From: Anas platyrhynchos
Lineage: Eukaryota > Chordata > Aves > Anseriformes > Anatidae
NCBI RefSeq assembly: GCF_047663525.1
Contig: NC_092594.1
Coordinates: 33,093,001 to 33,157,000 of the forward strand
Length of the DNA: 64,000 nucleotides
Direction of reading: 5' to 3'
The position numbers and the translations under genes are program-made. Below are positions 26,401 through 39,100 of the stretch, piece by piece (within the stretch, counting starts at the first letter, position 1; every line of letters begins with the position of its first letter). The notes under the pieces are model-generated. The model ran no database searches. It saw only the letters and a list, made by a program, of their open reading frames with translations, and was not told the origin of the DNA.

Positions 26401-28942
26401 CTCCACCAGCACCAGGCATATATGCTGTAAGGGAGACTGCAGGTTGTGCTTCATGAAGGCTGTCGGCAGAGTGCAGACCCTTCTCCAGACAGAAGGAATT
26501 TGGGGTGATTCAGTGGGAATTTCTTTCTGCTGCTCTCCCCCTGCTCAGAACCAGTCCTGCTGTATGTCCATAAACCAGAAACATCCACCTTGTGGGATTA
26601 TTTTTGATTTAATGCTCCGTAGCAGGGAGAGGAATCTGTTCTGTTCCTTGGCCAACTATTGCACAACGCTGGCAGGCAAAATGTTCCTTTAAGTGCAAAA
26701 CAAATAATCCCACTGGTGTCAGCATGTAAGAGTGAGAAATGTTGCCTTAAAATCTCTCTCTCTTTTGTAGACTCCTGAACTACTGACATGCAATTAAAAT
26801 ACCTGTGTTCGCACCACCTTTCCTTCTTAATTCTTCTAAATCAGTTCGGTGTTGTGAACCTTAGTACTGTAATATGACTGATGAGACCTAAAATAGGCTC
26901 CTTTATGCAAAATGTTTTAAACACATACAATGAGTACCTCTGTTAAATATCAAAGCCTGAATATTATCTCATTGCTGCAAAGTGCAGTGCAAAGTTCAGC
27001 ATTTAATATATATTCTTCTTTGGTTGCATACACACACAATTGAAACATGAAATACCCTCAGAGATGACCAACTTATTTCTTTACTGACTCATTTGTTTTC
27101 TGTCTTGTTTTGTTTTGAGATCAAGTTGCAAAACTAATGCAACAATGATTCAGCCTTAATGGAACTGTTTAAGGTGTGCACATGACTGATCAGATGCAAA
27201 AGAACACGAGTGGAACTTGAACTCCATCAGCTGACAAGGACTTGCATGCCTCTGCGTGACCTTACATTTCTTTTCTATCATTCATAGTGAGAAGTAAAAG
27301 CCATTGCAGCAGCTTCACCTTTTTTTCAAAAAAAAAAAAAAAAAAAGAACAACAAAAAAAAAAGGCATCTTTGCCTGAGTTTTAGCAGCATTTGAAGCAG
27401 CCAAGAAAAATAGTTCCAGTGTAGTAATCACTGTGACTGAGAAAATTACATCATGGATCTCAGTGGTTTCATGACAGCTTTTTGATGAAACTTGCTAGGT
27501 TAACAAATAAAATTATATTTAAATATATTCTGGTATTCTGGCCTTAAAAATACATTCCAGAATGTGAAAGATGATCCAAGTTAATTCCTGCTGGTAATAT
27601 TAATTGAAATGAGAGGCACATAAGCTAAGAAGCAACTGAAGAGTGTATCAGTATATTTATACATACAAATCTGCATCAGATTTCTCAAAGTTACTGATGA
27701 TGTACAAGTATGAAACCAGTCAGATTTTCAGATTCCTGTGTCAGTTTAGTTTGTGTAAACATGACAAATTTGTCCTTCTTAGAAGAAAAACCAAAGTGCT
27801 CACAGAACAAACAGATATGAAAATGACACAAAGACCACTGAGGCCCAAAAGAGGAAAGTAATGAGGTTTTCAGTATAAAACAGAGGAAGAAGCCATGTAA
27901 GCTAGATAAGATCAGATAACTATGAAAGTTCTGCAGAAACAAAGGATGTGCCTTGCTAAAAGAATCCCCATGATTCAAAAGGCATTCAAATTACATTCAA
28001 GGCTGAAACACTTTTGAATGTCAGTCTCTTCCTGTTTACTGGAGAGAGATAATTAGTTCCTGTTCAAATCAAGTTTACCCTAGTGAATTTACTTACAGAA
28101 ATATTTGTAAAAAAAATGATTGAATGAGCTTCTGTATTGTTTCCTTGTGATAGCTCTAGATGATGGTAAATTACATATATACAGAAAAGCAGGAGCAAAA
28201 AAGCATCAGTAGAGCTACTTAAAATGAATATATGAGTTACTTAATTTATTTTAAATTTTCCTAAGCAGAGAATAAGTTCAAGGCTAGAAATTAGCTGTGG
28301 GTCTCCTGAACAGGACTACAGAACAGATCTATTAGCCAAGTGACATAAACATCAGCTCAAAAATATGAACCAGACAAGTACTTGACAGAGATCAAAGTCA
28401 AGAAAACCTATATTGCTGCATTTATCAATATAAGTACCTGGTGTTTATTTTTGCTTTTCCAGTCTCCTTATTTTTGTAGTTGTGATTCTCAGGTACACAA
28501 GATATCTAAGTCTAAATGATAAAAGTTTGTGATAAAAGCATTAAAGCTTGGACCGCCTGCTTGGGTTTCTAAGGCACTCGACAGGTACATTTACAGTCAG
28601 GTAATGGAGTTATTTTTTAATCCGACTTCTACTTCAAGAAATGTGTTCGAGGCTGGACGGGGGGCTTGGAGTATACAACAACTAGCACAGACAAAAGCCA
28701 GCCAGATAGCATTAGTCTAAAAGATTTCTCTTGTCCAAAACATACCATTGGCACGTTCTAAAAACAGCAGAGAATCTCTGTCTTTCTCTTTCCCCTTTAC
28801 CATTATTATATATCTGACATTTTTACTTATCTGTAGTTTTGTCTCCTACCCCTGTAGCTTTGAAGCTACTTGACAAATTGTTCATATGAGAAAAGCATTT
28901 ATTCTACTAACAAGATCCAAAAAGGCACATTTTTAGTTAAAC

Positions 28943-28962
28943 TTTTTTTTTTTTTTTTTTTT
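28943..28962. repeat. poly(T) tract, 20 bases
   Basis: Uninterrupted T run in intergenic DNA. Confidence 0.85.
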
Positions 28963-30643
28963 CTCAGGTATCTCAATTTGGTAACATGGCTGAAATAACA
29001 CTCATCAATTCCTATAACTTTTTGGGGACTGCTAACTTAATACTTGAATAAGCAATGTAATGTAAAGACCTATTTTTATCAGATGACCAAATGAAATACA
29101 TTACAAAAATTAAAATTCCTAAAATTGTAGGTATATAAATTTCACACACACAATTATTTGATTGAATTAACAATGTGTGCTAATTTTAGCGGAAATAAAT
29201 ATTTTCAAGTACCTCACTCAACCTGATGTCATAATGACACTCTTCATGTACATCACATTGAATAAGATCTGCCCAAACAATTTAATGGATTCACCATTTG
29301 GTCAAGGCTCTGTTCATAATTTATTATAAACTCTATTACTTAAGTCTGATCCTCATCACCAGAACACTCATAATTTGCTGATAATGCAGTCAATCTGTTT
29401 GTAGTAGTCTAGAAAGAGAACCTAGACAAAATGACATTTATCCCTCAAGTCTCCTGGCTGGTTCTAGATTTACCATTACTTCCATCACTAGATTATATGA
29501 GCACAATCTTTTTGTACAATTTCTCTTGTACACATCTGCTACTCAAGTCCATAGTTTTGCTATATTCTGTGAAGAGAAGAGTTTATGGTCTGTGCAGCCA
29601 CAACAGAGCTGCCCAGTGCTGCTAAGAGGGAAGGATGGTGTTCCACTGGAAACTGGACAAGGAAATGCCTAAAACTGCAAGCTGGCTGAAAGAGTAAAAT
29701 GAATTGAGTCAGCGTTCTGGGGAAAGGAAGGAATAGGGAAGGGTTGAACAAGCAGTATGTTATGACAAAAAGAAAGTATGTTCAAAGTAGATAGCATATG
29801 AAAAAGTGAAGTGCCACTAGTATGCCAGGAATAATACAAAATTTACCTAATGTACCACTAAAGTTTATGGATCGAATCCTCTTTCCTGGCCAAGATAAAC
29901 TGGCACAACAAAGGCTCTCAGAGAGTTGGTTATAGCTTTCTGATTCACTACCCAGTTTGTCCCTCGCACTGTGCTGAGGTTGGAGATAATTCATTAATGG
30001 AGGGATCCAATTTGCACTTTCTCTACCCTCTGATTTCTTTAAGACACTGTTAAAATGGGCTGTAAAACTGGTTACTATATTGGCTCCTAGTCCATTAAGA
30101 ACTTTCCAGTCTACAAGAGAAATTTCCTACCTGGAGACATTGGGTGATTTTCTCTTTGCACTGCCTGAGCACTGTAGGAGGGACACAAACCAGTGAATAT
30201 GGCCTAAGGCTCTGCACTCACATCCATTCTCAGGTTTCTCCAGCTATATGAATGGTTCCATCTGTCCAAAATGAACAGAATTTATTTGGATGTATGATTG
30301 CATATCCATGTTTACAGAGAGCTAGACTGCAAATCCAATCCAAATTTCTTGTGTTCTGGGGAACTGTGTCCCTGGATGCAAAGTGCCCTCTGAGGAGGCA
30401 TAATTTGTAACAGATGGTTCAACAGATGAGCTGCTAAACATACAAGGCTTGCTCAAATGCCAACCAAAAGTGAAAGTTAAGAGGGATAAAAGTTTTCCTT
30501 GTCCCACTTTTGGATAAAAAAGGCCTACCTGCTTGGAAGATGCTCTTTGCTCATTCTCTACCTTTCTACTTACTTTGCTCAAATTTGGCATGCTCTAGAA
30601 AACAAATTCAGCTTCGCCAGCTACCAGGATTTTGTATTTTCCA

Positions 30644-30668
30644 ATTTATTTATTTATTTATTTATTTT
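30644..30668. repeat. (TTTA)n microsatellite
   Basis: About six TTTA units in intergenic DNA. Confidence 0.9.
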
Positions 30669-31827
30669 CTAATAAAACTCCAGCCCCTGGAGTTAAGAGC
30701 TTGCATTGGTTATTTGAGTTTTAATTAGGAAAACAAAAACAACAGCAACAACAAAAAAACAGCAAAACACAGGACCTTTCTGACCTTCCAGGTTGCAAAA
30801 GAAAGCTTGAAAATATAATGTAAATGAATAGTGAAAGTTCAGAAACCAAAATTCTCTTTAAACTTATGCTTTCGTTGGCAGGCCTTAAGCACAAACAAAT
30901 AACTTAAAGTGCCCGGAATATGAAGTCTAATGATTTCCCATTTAAACAGTCTAATACAGAAACAGTTACCAGAAAGTTCTCCCCAGCTTGTAATACTTCC
31001 TAGCCTTCGCACAGGACCCCCTGCCAAACACTTGGTTCCCAGCTTGCCTTAGTGGATGGAAGCACTGTTCCTGCAGGCATTATTATGTCTTAGGCAATAA
31101 ATCCACTGTAAAGTGAACTTGATTTAAAGCTACCATATGTCTTGATTTGCCCAGATATGCCAATTTGTTCCATCTGGAATTTCTTTCTGAGGACACACAC
31201 ATCTATCTACATACATATCTGTCTGTTAATCTGTCCATCACCCCAACCTCTATCTGGTTGTCTGAATTTCTTACCATCATGAACTGTGGCATAGTACAGT
31301 CAAAAGCCACAGAGAGTGGCATATTGCATACGGCAGAGTTTCCTATGCATGACAAAAATCAATCATTTCTGAAAAGCAATTAGTCTGAGCATTCACTGTG
31401 CAGAATATGTGCATATTGCTACCGGGAAGAGAAATGACAGCCATCACTCGAGTCAGCCAAACGCTACTTAGATCAGCTACTCCGTGGAGTGCTACCTAAG
31501 CTTCACGCAAGCACTGTAACAGCCAACGCTGCACTATCCTCAGAAATCTATAAGTACTATAATGCTAGAATTAAGGATTTGTGGGCATATGGGACTCAAG
31601 ATTAAAAAAATGCAAAGGAACTGTAAATTGAGTTAATTCTACAGCCAAGAGATAGACTCAGGGTAAGGCTGGTCCACTACCTGCAAGAAAAATAACACTG
31701 TCGTCTTATTTTAGAAATTCAGTGCAATGAGTAAATTTAAAGCAAAGACTAGTAATTAAATGTATGAGACATCACTCTTGATATTTAACAGATTAAATTC
31801 CCATCCAGAAGTGTAAAGCCAAGTAGA

Positions 31828-32170
31828 CATGACATTTTACACACAGAACAGGCTAATGTTATCAATATGTAAATGAGACTTGGATAAGGGAAACTGTGGG
31901 TTGGATTTTGTTATGTCTAAAATTGTCAGATATGTAAACTAAAATCTGTAACATTGATAAAACAAACAGTACAGTTGCTACTGATTTTGCTGTATTCAGA
32001 AGAACTGCACTTTTCTCTAGCTGCCAACCAGAAACAGTGCAATTAGAACTAGTCAGCATAAATCAGGGAGTGTAATACTAACAAAAAGCTCAGATCCTCC
32101 TCTTTTCTTATGCAATATGAATACCAGAGCTTAACTTTGGCTATGTACATGCTTTAATCTTTAAGTCAGT
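31828..32170 (-). repeat. Inverted-repeat arm X, left copy
   Basis: This 343-base block is the reverse complement of 52,707-53,049. By eye I count two mismatches and no gap. Similarity stops abruptly at both ends. Both copies contain the same 65-codon chance ORF. The pair flanks the satellite, the CR1, the LTR and the CLCA exons. Confidence 0.93.
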
Positions 32171-33175
32171 GAAACATGGTTCAGGGGAAACAATGACAAC
32201 AGCAATGTAGTCATGTAACCAAACTGAAGCCAAAACTTTCAACCTGGTCCTTGACCTGAACAGGGAGTGAGGATCCGTATCCTGGCATTTATACGTGATA
32301 GTTTATGTGCAGCCAAAGTAAATACTGCAGTCGGAGGTCATGGCGCTAGATTTTGAAAAGTCCGGCATAAAGAAGAGATCTCAGAAAGGCAAATTTAAGC
32401 AACATTAACGTCAAGCAAAGTCTTTCTGATTGCTATATTCTTTATCTGTCGTGACTAGACAGATGAAAATCTATGACGGCAATTTTGCCTTTTAGGTCAT
32501 TTTCTTTTTTATTTTATTTAAGTTTATTGATCTTATTTTAACAGGCTCTGTACTAATTTTCCTCACAGAATGACTAGCAGAAATATGAGCCTTACGTGCC
32601 TTTTGTATTTAATTCATTAGGTCAACTCTAACCACTAAGCCAGGTTATTTCTATTAGCGATAAGGAGCAATTGAACCTTAAACATTGAAACCTAGGTTGA
32701 TGAGCCTATTCCACAAGGTCTCATGACTCCACACATGTGAAGTGAAATCTGACAGGTGGGGATCATTTGACGTTTGCTATAAAGGAAGCATGAGGAGTAT
32801 GGGAAGACTTAGCACTCTAGGGGAGTATGAGGTTCAGGTTACTTAGGGTGCTTTTTCTACTGTCCTTGTGAAATGGAATCAGTGTTCCTAAGTAGGCTGC
32901 TTTTTCATCGTGTTTTCTACAATCTCTGTGAAATAGTTTGGGACACTCTAGGAGCTAGTAACATTGTTGGTGACTACTCAGAATGGGAATACCCTGGTGG
33001 TGCTACTTCCCCATGAAGTTGTTTGTTAGTATGTAAAACTCAGAAGCTGGCAGGTAAGTGCTCCTGGGTTAAAAATTTGATACGGGTTGGGGAGCTTGAG
33101 GATTTCTTTGACCATGTCTGTAACATGGAACTGGGTTTTTTTAAAGTTTTTGTCATGTGATCATGGATAACAGAT
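32171..33175. other. Left flank of the satellite
   Basis: Unique-looking sequence. Around 32,846-32,955 two segments sharing GCTTTTTC and CTGTGAAATAG-like words form a weak, imperfect repeat. No CR1 sequence was recognised here, although CR1 abuts the other side of the array. Confidence 0.5.
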
Positions 33176-36100
33176 CCAGTCCTGGTCCCCAGTCCTGGTC
33201 CCCAGTCCTGGTCCCCAGTCCTGGTCCCCAGTCCTGGTCCCCAGTCCTGGTCCCCAGTCCTGGTCCCCAGTCCTGGTCCCCAGTCCTGGTCCCCAGTCCT
33301 GGTCCCCAGTCCTGGTCCCCAGTCCTGGTCCCCAGTCCTGGTCCCCAGTCCTGGTCCCCAGTCCTGGTCCCCAGTCCTGGTCCCCAGTCCTGGTCCCCAG
33401 TCCTGGTCCCCAGTCCTGGTCCCCAGTCCTGGTCCCCAGTCCTGGTCCCCAGTCCTGGTCCCCAGTCCTGGTCCCCAGTCCTGGTCCCCAGTCCTGGTCC
33501 CCAGTCCTGGTCCCCAGTCCTGGTCCCCAGTCCTGGTCCCCAGTCCTGGTCCCCAGTCCTGGTCCCCAGTCCTGGTCCCCAGTCCTGGTCCCCAGTCCTG
33601 GTCCCCAGTCCTGGTCCCCAGTCCTGGTCCCCAGTCCTGGTCCCCAGTCCTGGTCCCCAGTCCTGGTCCCCAGTCCTGGTCCCCAGTCCTGGTCCCCAGT
33701 CCTGGTCCCCAGTCCTGGTCCCCAGTCCTGGTCCCCAGTCCTGGTCCCCAGTCCTGGTCCCCAGTCCTGGTCCCCAGTCCTGGTCCCCAGTCCTGGTCCC
33801 CAGTCCTGGTCCCCAGTCCTGGTCCCCAGTCCTGGTCCCCAGTCCTGGTCCCCAGTCCTGGTCCCCAGTCCTGGTCCCCAGTCCTGGTCCCCAGTCCTGG
33901 TCCCCAGTCCTGGTCCCCAGTCCTGGTCCCCAGTCCTGGTCCCCAGTCCTGGTCCCCAGTCCTGGTCCCCAGTCCTGGTCCCCAGTCCTGGTCCCCAGTC
34001 CTGGTCCCCAGTCCTGGTCCCCAGTCCTGGTCCCCAGTCCTGGTCCCCAGTCCTGGTCCCCAGTCCTGGTCCCCAGTCCTGGTCCCCAGTCCTGGTCCCC
34101 AGTCCTGGTCCCCAGTCCTGGTCCCCAGTCCTGGTCCCCAGTCCTGGTCCCCAGTCCTGGTCCCCAGTCCTGGTCCCCAGTCCTGGTCCCCAGTCCTGGT
34201 CCCCAGTCCTGGTCCCCAGTCCTGGTCCCCAGTCCTGGTCCCCAGTCCTGGTCCCCAGTCCTGGTCCCCAGTCCTGGTCCCCAGTCCTGGTCCCCAGTCC
34301 TGGTCCCCAGTCCTGGTCCCCAGTCCTGGTCCCCAGTCCTGGTCCCCAGTCCTGGTCCCCAGTCCTGGTCCCCAGTCCTGGTCCCCAGTCCTGGTCCCCA
34401 GTCCTGGTCCCCAGTCCTGGTCCCCAGTCCTGGTCCCCAGTCCTGGTCCCCAGTCCTGGTCCCCAGTCCTGGTCCCCAGTCCTGGTCCCCAGTCCTGGTC
34501 CCCAGTCCTGGTCCCCAGTCCTGGTCCCCAGTCCTGGTCCCCAGTCCTGGTCCCCAGTCCTGGTCCCCAGTCCTGGTCCCCAGTCCTGGTCCCCAGTCCT
34601 GGTCCCCAGTCCTGGTCCCCAGTCCTGGTCCCCAGTCCTGGTCCCCAGTCCTGGTCCCCAGTCCTGGTCCCCAGTCCTGGTCCCCAGTCCTGGTCCCCAG
34701 TCCTGGTCCCCAGTCCTGGTCCCCAGTCCTGGTCCCCAGTCCTGGTCCCCAGTCCTGGTCCCCAGTCCTGGTCCCCAGTCCTGGTCCCCAGTCCTGGTCC
34801 CCAGTCCTGGTCCCCAGTCCTGGTCCCCAGTCCTGGTCCCCAGTCCTGGTCCCCAGTCCTGGTCCCCAGTCCTGGTCCCCAGTCCTGGTCCCCAGTCCTG
34901 GTCCCCAGTCCTGGTCCCCAGTCCTGGTCCCCAGTCCTGGTCCCCAGTCCTGGTCCCCAGTCCTGGTCCCCAGTCCTGGTCCCCAGTCCTGGTCCCCAGT
35001 CCTGGTCCCCAGTCCTGGTCCCCAGTCCTGGTCCCCAGTCCTGGTCCCCAGTCCTGGTCCCCAGTCCTGGTCCCCAGTCCTGGTCCCCAGTCCTGGTCCC
35101 CAGTCCTGGTCCCCAGTCCTGGTCCCCAGTCCTGGTCCCCAGTCCTGGTCCCCAGTCCTGGTCCCCAGTCCTGGTCCCCAGTCCTGGTCCCCAGTCCTGG
35201 TCCCCAGTCCTGGTCCCCAGTCCTGGTCCCCAGTCCTGGTCCCCAGTCCTGGTCCCCAGTCCTGGTCCCCAGTCCTGGTCCCCAGTCCTGGTCCCCAGTC
35301 CTGGTCCCCAGTCCTGGTCCCCAGTCCTGGTCCCCAGTCCTGGTCCCCAGTCCTGGTCCCCAGTCCTGGTCCCCAGTCCTGGTCCCCAGTCCTGGTCCCC
35401 AGTCCTGGTCCCCAGTCCTGGTCCCCAGTCCTGGTCCCCAGTCCTGGTCCCCAGTCCTGGTCCCCAGTCCTGGTCCCCAGTCCTGGTCCCCAGTCCTGGT
35501 CCCCAGTCCTGGTCCCCAGTCCTGGTCCCCAGTCCTGGTCCCCAGTCCTGGTCCCCAGTCCTGGTCCCCAGTCCTGGTCCCCAGTCCTGGTCCCCAGTCC
35601 TGGTCCCCAGTCCTGGTCCCCAGTCCTGGTCCCCAGTCCTGGTCCCCAGTCCTGGTCCCCAGTCCTGGTCCCCAGTCCTGGTCCCCAGTCCTGGTCCCCA
35701 GTCCTGGTCCCCAGTCCTGGTCCCCAGTCCTGGTCCCCAGTCCTGGTCCCCAGTCCTGGTCCCCAGTCCTGGTCCCCAGTCCTGGTCCCCAGTCCTGGTC
35801 CCCAGTCCTGGTCCCCAGTCCTGGTCCCCAGTCCTGGTCCCCAGTCCTGGTCCCCAGTCCTGGTCCCCAGTCCTGGTCCCCAGTCCTGGTCCCCAGTCCT
35901 GGTCCCCAGTCCTGGTCCCCAGTCCTGGTCCCCAGTCCTGGTCCCCAGTCCTGGTCCCCAGTCCTGGTCCCCAGTCCTGGTCCCCAGTCCTGGTCCCCAG
36001 TCCTGGTCCCCAGTCCTGGTCCCCAGTCCTGGTCCCCAGTCCTGGTCCCCAGTCCTGGTCCCCAGTCCTGGTCCCCAGTCCTGGTCCCCAGTCCTGGTCC

Positions 36101-39100
36101 CCAGTCCTGGTCCCCAGTCCTGGTCCCCAGTCCTGGTCCCCAGTCCTGGTCCCCAGTCCTGGTCCCCAGTCCTGGTCCCCAGTCCTGGTCCCCAGTCCTG
36201 GTCCCCAGTCCTGGTCCCCAGTCCTGGTCCCCAGTCCTGGTCCCCAGTCCTGGTCCCCAGTCCTGGTCCCCAGTCCTGGTCCCCAGTCCTGGTCCCCAGT
36301 CCTGGTCCCCAGTCCTGGTCCCCAGTCCTGGTCCCCAGTCCTGGTCCCCAGTCCTGGTCCCCAGTCCTGGTCCCCAGTCCTGGTCCCCAGTCCTGGTCCC
36401 CAGTCCTGGTCCCCAGTCCTGGTCCCCAGTCCTGGTCCCCAGTCCTGGTCCCCAGTCCTGGTCCCCAGTCCTGGTCCCCAGTCCTGGTCCCCAGTCCTGG
36501 TCCCCAGTCCTGGTCCCCAGTCCTGGTCCCCAGTCCTGGTCCCCAGTCCTGGTCCCCAGTCCTGGTCCCCAGTCCTGGTCCCCAGTCCTGGTCCCCAGTC
36601 CTGGTCCCCAGTCCTGGTCCCCAGTCCTGGTCCCCAGTCCTGGTCCCCAGTCCTGGTCCCCAGTCCTGGTCCCCAGTCCTGGTCCCCAGTCCTGGTCCCC
36701 AGTCCTGGTCCCCAGTCCTGGTCCCCAGTCCTGGTCCCCAGTCCTGGTCCCCAGTCCTGGTCCCCAGTCCTGGTCCCCAGTCCTGGTCCCCAGTCCTGGT
36801 CCCCAGTCCTGGTCCCCAGTCCTGGTCCCCAGTCCTGGTCCCCAGTCCTGGTCCCCAGTCCTGGTCCCCAGTCCTGGTCCCCAGTCCTGGTCCCCAGTCC
36901 TGGTCCCCAGTCCTGGTCCCCAGTCCTGGTCCCCAGTCCTGGTCCCCAGTCCTGGTCCCCAGTCCTGGTCCCCAGTCCTGGTCCCCAGTCCTGGTCCCCA
37001 GTCCTGGTCCCCAGTCCTGGTCCCCAGTCCTGGTCCCCAGTCCTGGTCCCCAGTCCTGGTCCCCAGTCCTGGTCCCCAGTCCTGGTCCCCAGTCCTGGTC
37101 CCCAGTCCTGGTCCCCAGTCCTGGTCCCCAGTCCTGGTCCCCAGTCCTGGTCCCCAGTCCTGGTCCCCAGTCCTGGTCCCCAGTCCTGGTCCCCAGTCCT
37201 GGTCCCCAGTCCTGGTCCCCAGTCCTGGTCCCCAGTCCTGGTCCCCAGTCCTGGTCCCCAGTCCTGGTCCCCAGTCCTGGTCCCCAGTCCTGGTCCCCAG
37301 TCCTGGTCCCCAGTCCTGGTCCCCAGTCCTGGTCCCCAGTCCTGGTCCCCAGTCCTGGTCCCCAGTCCTGGTCCCCAGTCCTGGTCCCCAGTCCTGGTCC
37401 CCAGTCCTGGTCCCCAGTCCTGGTCCCCAGTCCTGGTCCCCAGTCCTGGTCCCCAGTCCTGGTCCCCAGTCCTGGTCCCCAGTCCTGGTCCCCAGTCCTG
37501 GTCCCCAGTCCTGGTCCCCAGTCCTGGTCCCCAGTCCTGGTCCCCAGTCCTGGTCCCCAGTCCTGGTCCCCAGTCCTGGTCCCCAGTCCTGGTCCCCAGT
37601 CCTGGTCCCCAGTCCTGGTCCCCAGTCCTGGTCCCCAGTCCTGGTCCCCAGTCCTGGTCCCCAGTCCTGGTCCCCAGTCCTGGTCCCCAGTCCTGGTCCC
37701 CAGTCCTGGTCCCCAGTCCTGGTCCCCAGTCCTGGTCCCCAGTCCTGGTCCCCAGTCCTGGTCCCCAGTCCTGGTCCCCAGTCCTGGTCCCCAGTCCTGG
37801 TCCCCAGTCCTGGTCCCCAGTCCTGGTCCCCAGTCCTGGTCCCCAGTCCTGGTCCCCAGTCCTGGTCCCCAGTCCTGGTCCCCAGTCCTGGTCCCCAGTC
37901 CTGGTCCCCAGTCCTGGTCCCCAGTCCTGGTCCCCAGTCCTGGTCCCCAGTCCTGGTCCCCAGTCCTGGTCCCCAGTCCTGGTCCCCAGTCCTGGTCCCC
38001 AGTCCTGGTCCCCAGTCCTGGTCCCCAGTCCTGGTCCCCAGTCCTGGTCCCCAGTCCTGGTCCCCAGTCCTGGTCCCCAGTCCTGGTCCCCAGTCCTGGT
38101 CCCCAGTCCTGGTCCCCAGTCCTGGTCCCCAGTCCTGGTCCCCAGTCCTGGTCCCCAGTCCTGGTCCCCAGTCCTGGTCCCCAGTCCTGGTCCCCAGTCC
38201 TGGTCCCCAGTCCTGGTCCCCAGTCCTGGTCCCCAGTCCTGGTCCCCAGTCCTGGTCCCCAGTCCTGGTCCCCAGTCCTGGTCCCCAGTCCTGGTCCCCA
38301 GTCCTGGTCCCCAGTCCTGGTCCCCAGTCCTGGTCCCCAGTCCTGGTCCCCAGTCCTGGTCCCCAGTCCTGGTCCCCAGTCCTGGTCCCCAGTCCTGGTC
38401 CCCAGTCCTGGTCCCCAGTCCTGGTCCCCAGTCCTGGTCCCCAGTCCTGGTCCCCAGTCCTGGTCCCCAGTCCTGGTCCCCAGTCCTGGTCCCCAGTCCT
38501 GGTCCCCAGTCCTGGTCCCCAGTCCTGGTCCCCAGTCCTGGTCCCCAGTCCTGGTCCCCAGTCCTGGTCCCCAGTCCTGGTCCCCAGTCCTGGTCCCCAG
38601 TCCTGGTCCCCAGTCCTGGTCCCCAGTCCTGGTCCCCAGTCCTGGTCCCCAGTCCTGGTCCCCAGTCCTGGTCCCCAGTCCTGGTCCCCAGTCCTGGTCC
38701 CCAGTCCTGGTCCCCAGTCCTGGTCCCCAGTCCTGGTCCCCAGTCCTGGTCCCCAGTCCTGGTCCCCAGTCCTGGTCCCCAGTCCTGGTCCCCAGTCCTG
38801 GTCCCCAGTCCTGGTCCCCAGTCCTGGTCCCCAGTCCTGGTCCCCAGTCCTGGTCCCCAGTCCTGGTCCCCAGTCCTGGTCCCCAGTCCTGGTCCCCAGT
38901 CCTGGTCCCCAGTCCTGGTCCCCAGTCCTGGTCCCCAGTCCTGGTCCCCAGTCCTGGTCCCCAGTCCTGGTCCCCAGTCCTGGTCCCCAGTCCTGGTCCC
39001 CAGTCCTGGTCCCCAGTCCTGGTCCCCAGTCCTGGTCCCCAGTCCTGGTCCCCAGTCCTGGTCCCCAGTCCTGGTCCCCAGTCCTGGTCCCCAGTCCTGG

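Larger units (their letters stand above)
19881..31827. other. Intergenic stretch without a recognisable gene
   Basis: 12 kb between the EPS15 promoter and the first inverted-repeat arm. I looked on both strands for CLCA exons (HEWAH metalloprotease and DKSGSM von Willebrand motifs) and for calreticulin-like sequence (CALR4P lies here in human) and found none. A GC-richer patch at 21.1-21.8 kb and a 121-codon ORF at 26,327-26,692 have no family resemblance. Confidence 0.6.

Noticed and set aside
26327..26692. 121-codon plus-strand ORF in intergenic DNA
   Set aside because: Starts at a non-ATG codon, Cys/Ser-rich, no domain, no neighbouring exon.
32780..32850. Frame with GSM resembling the CLCA VWA motif
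   Set aside because: Only three residues agree, the surrounding residues do not, and a stop follows shortly.
19881..33175. Missing CLCA 5' exons or a calreticulin-like gene
   Set aside because: I searched by eye for the metalloprotease, VWA and P-domain motifs on both strands and found none with splice sites. A tblastn would be decisive.
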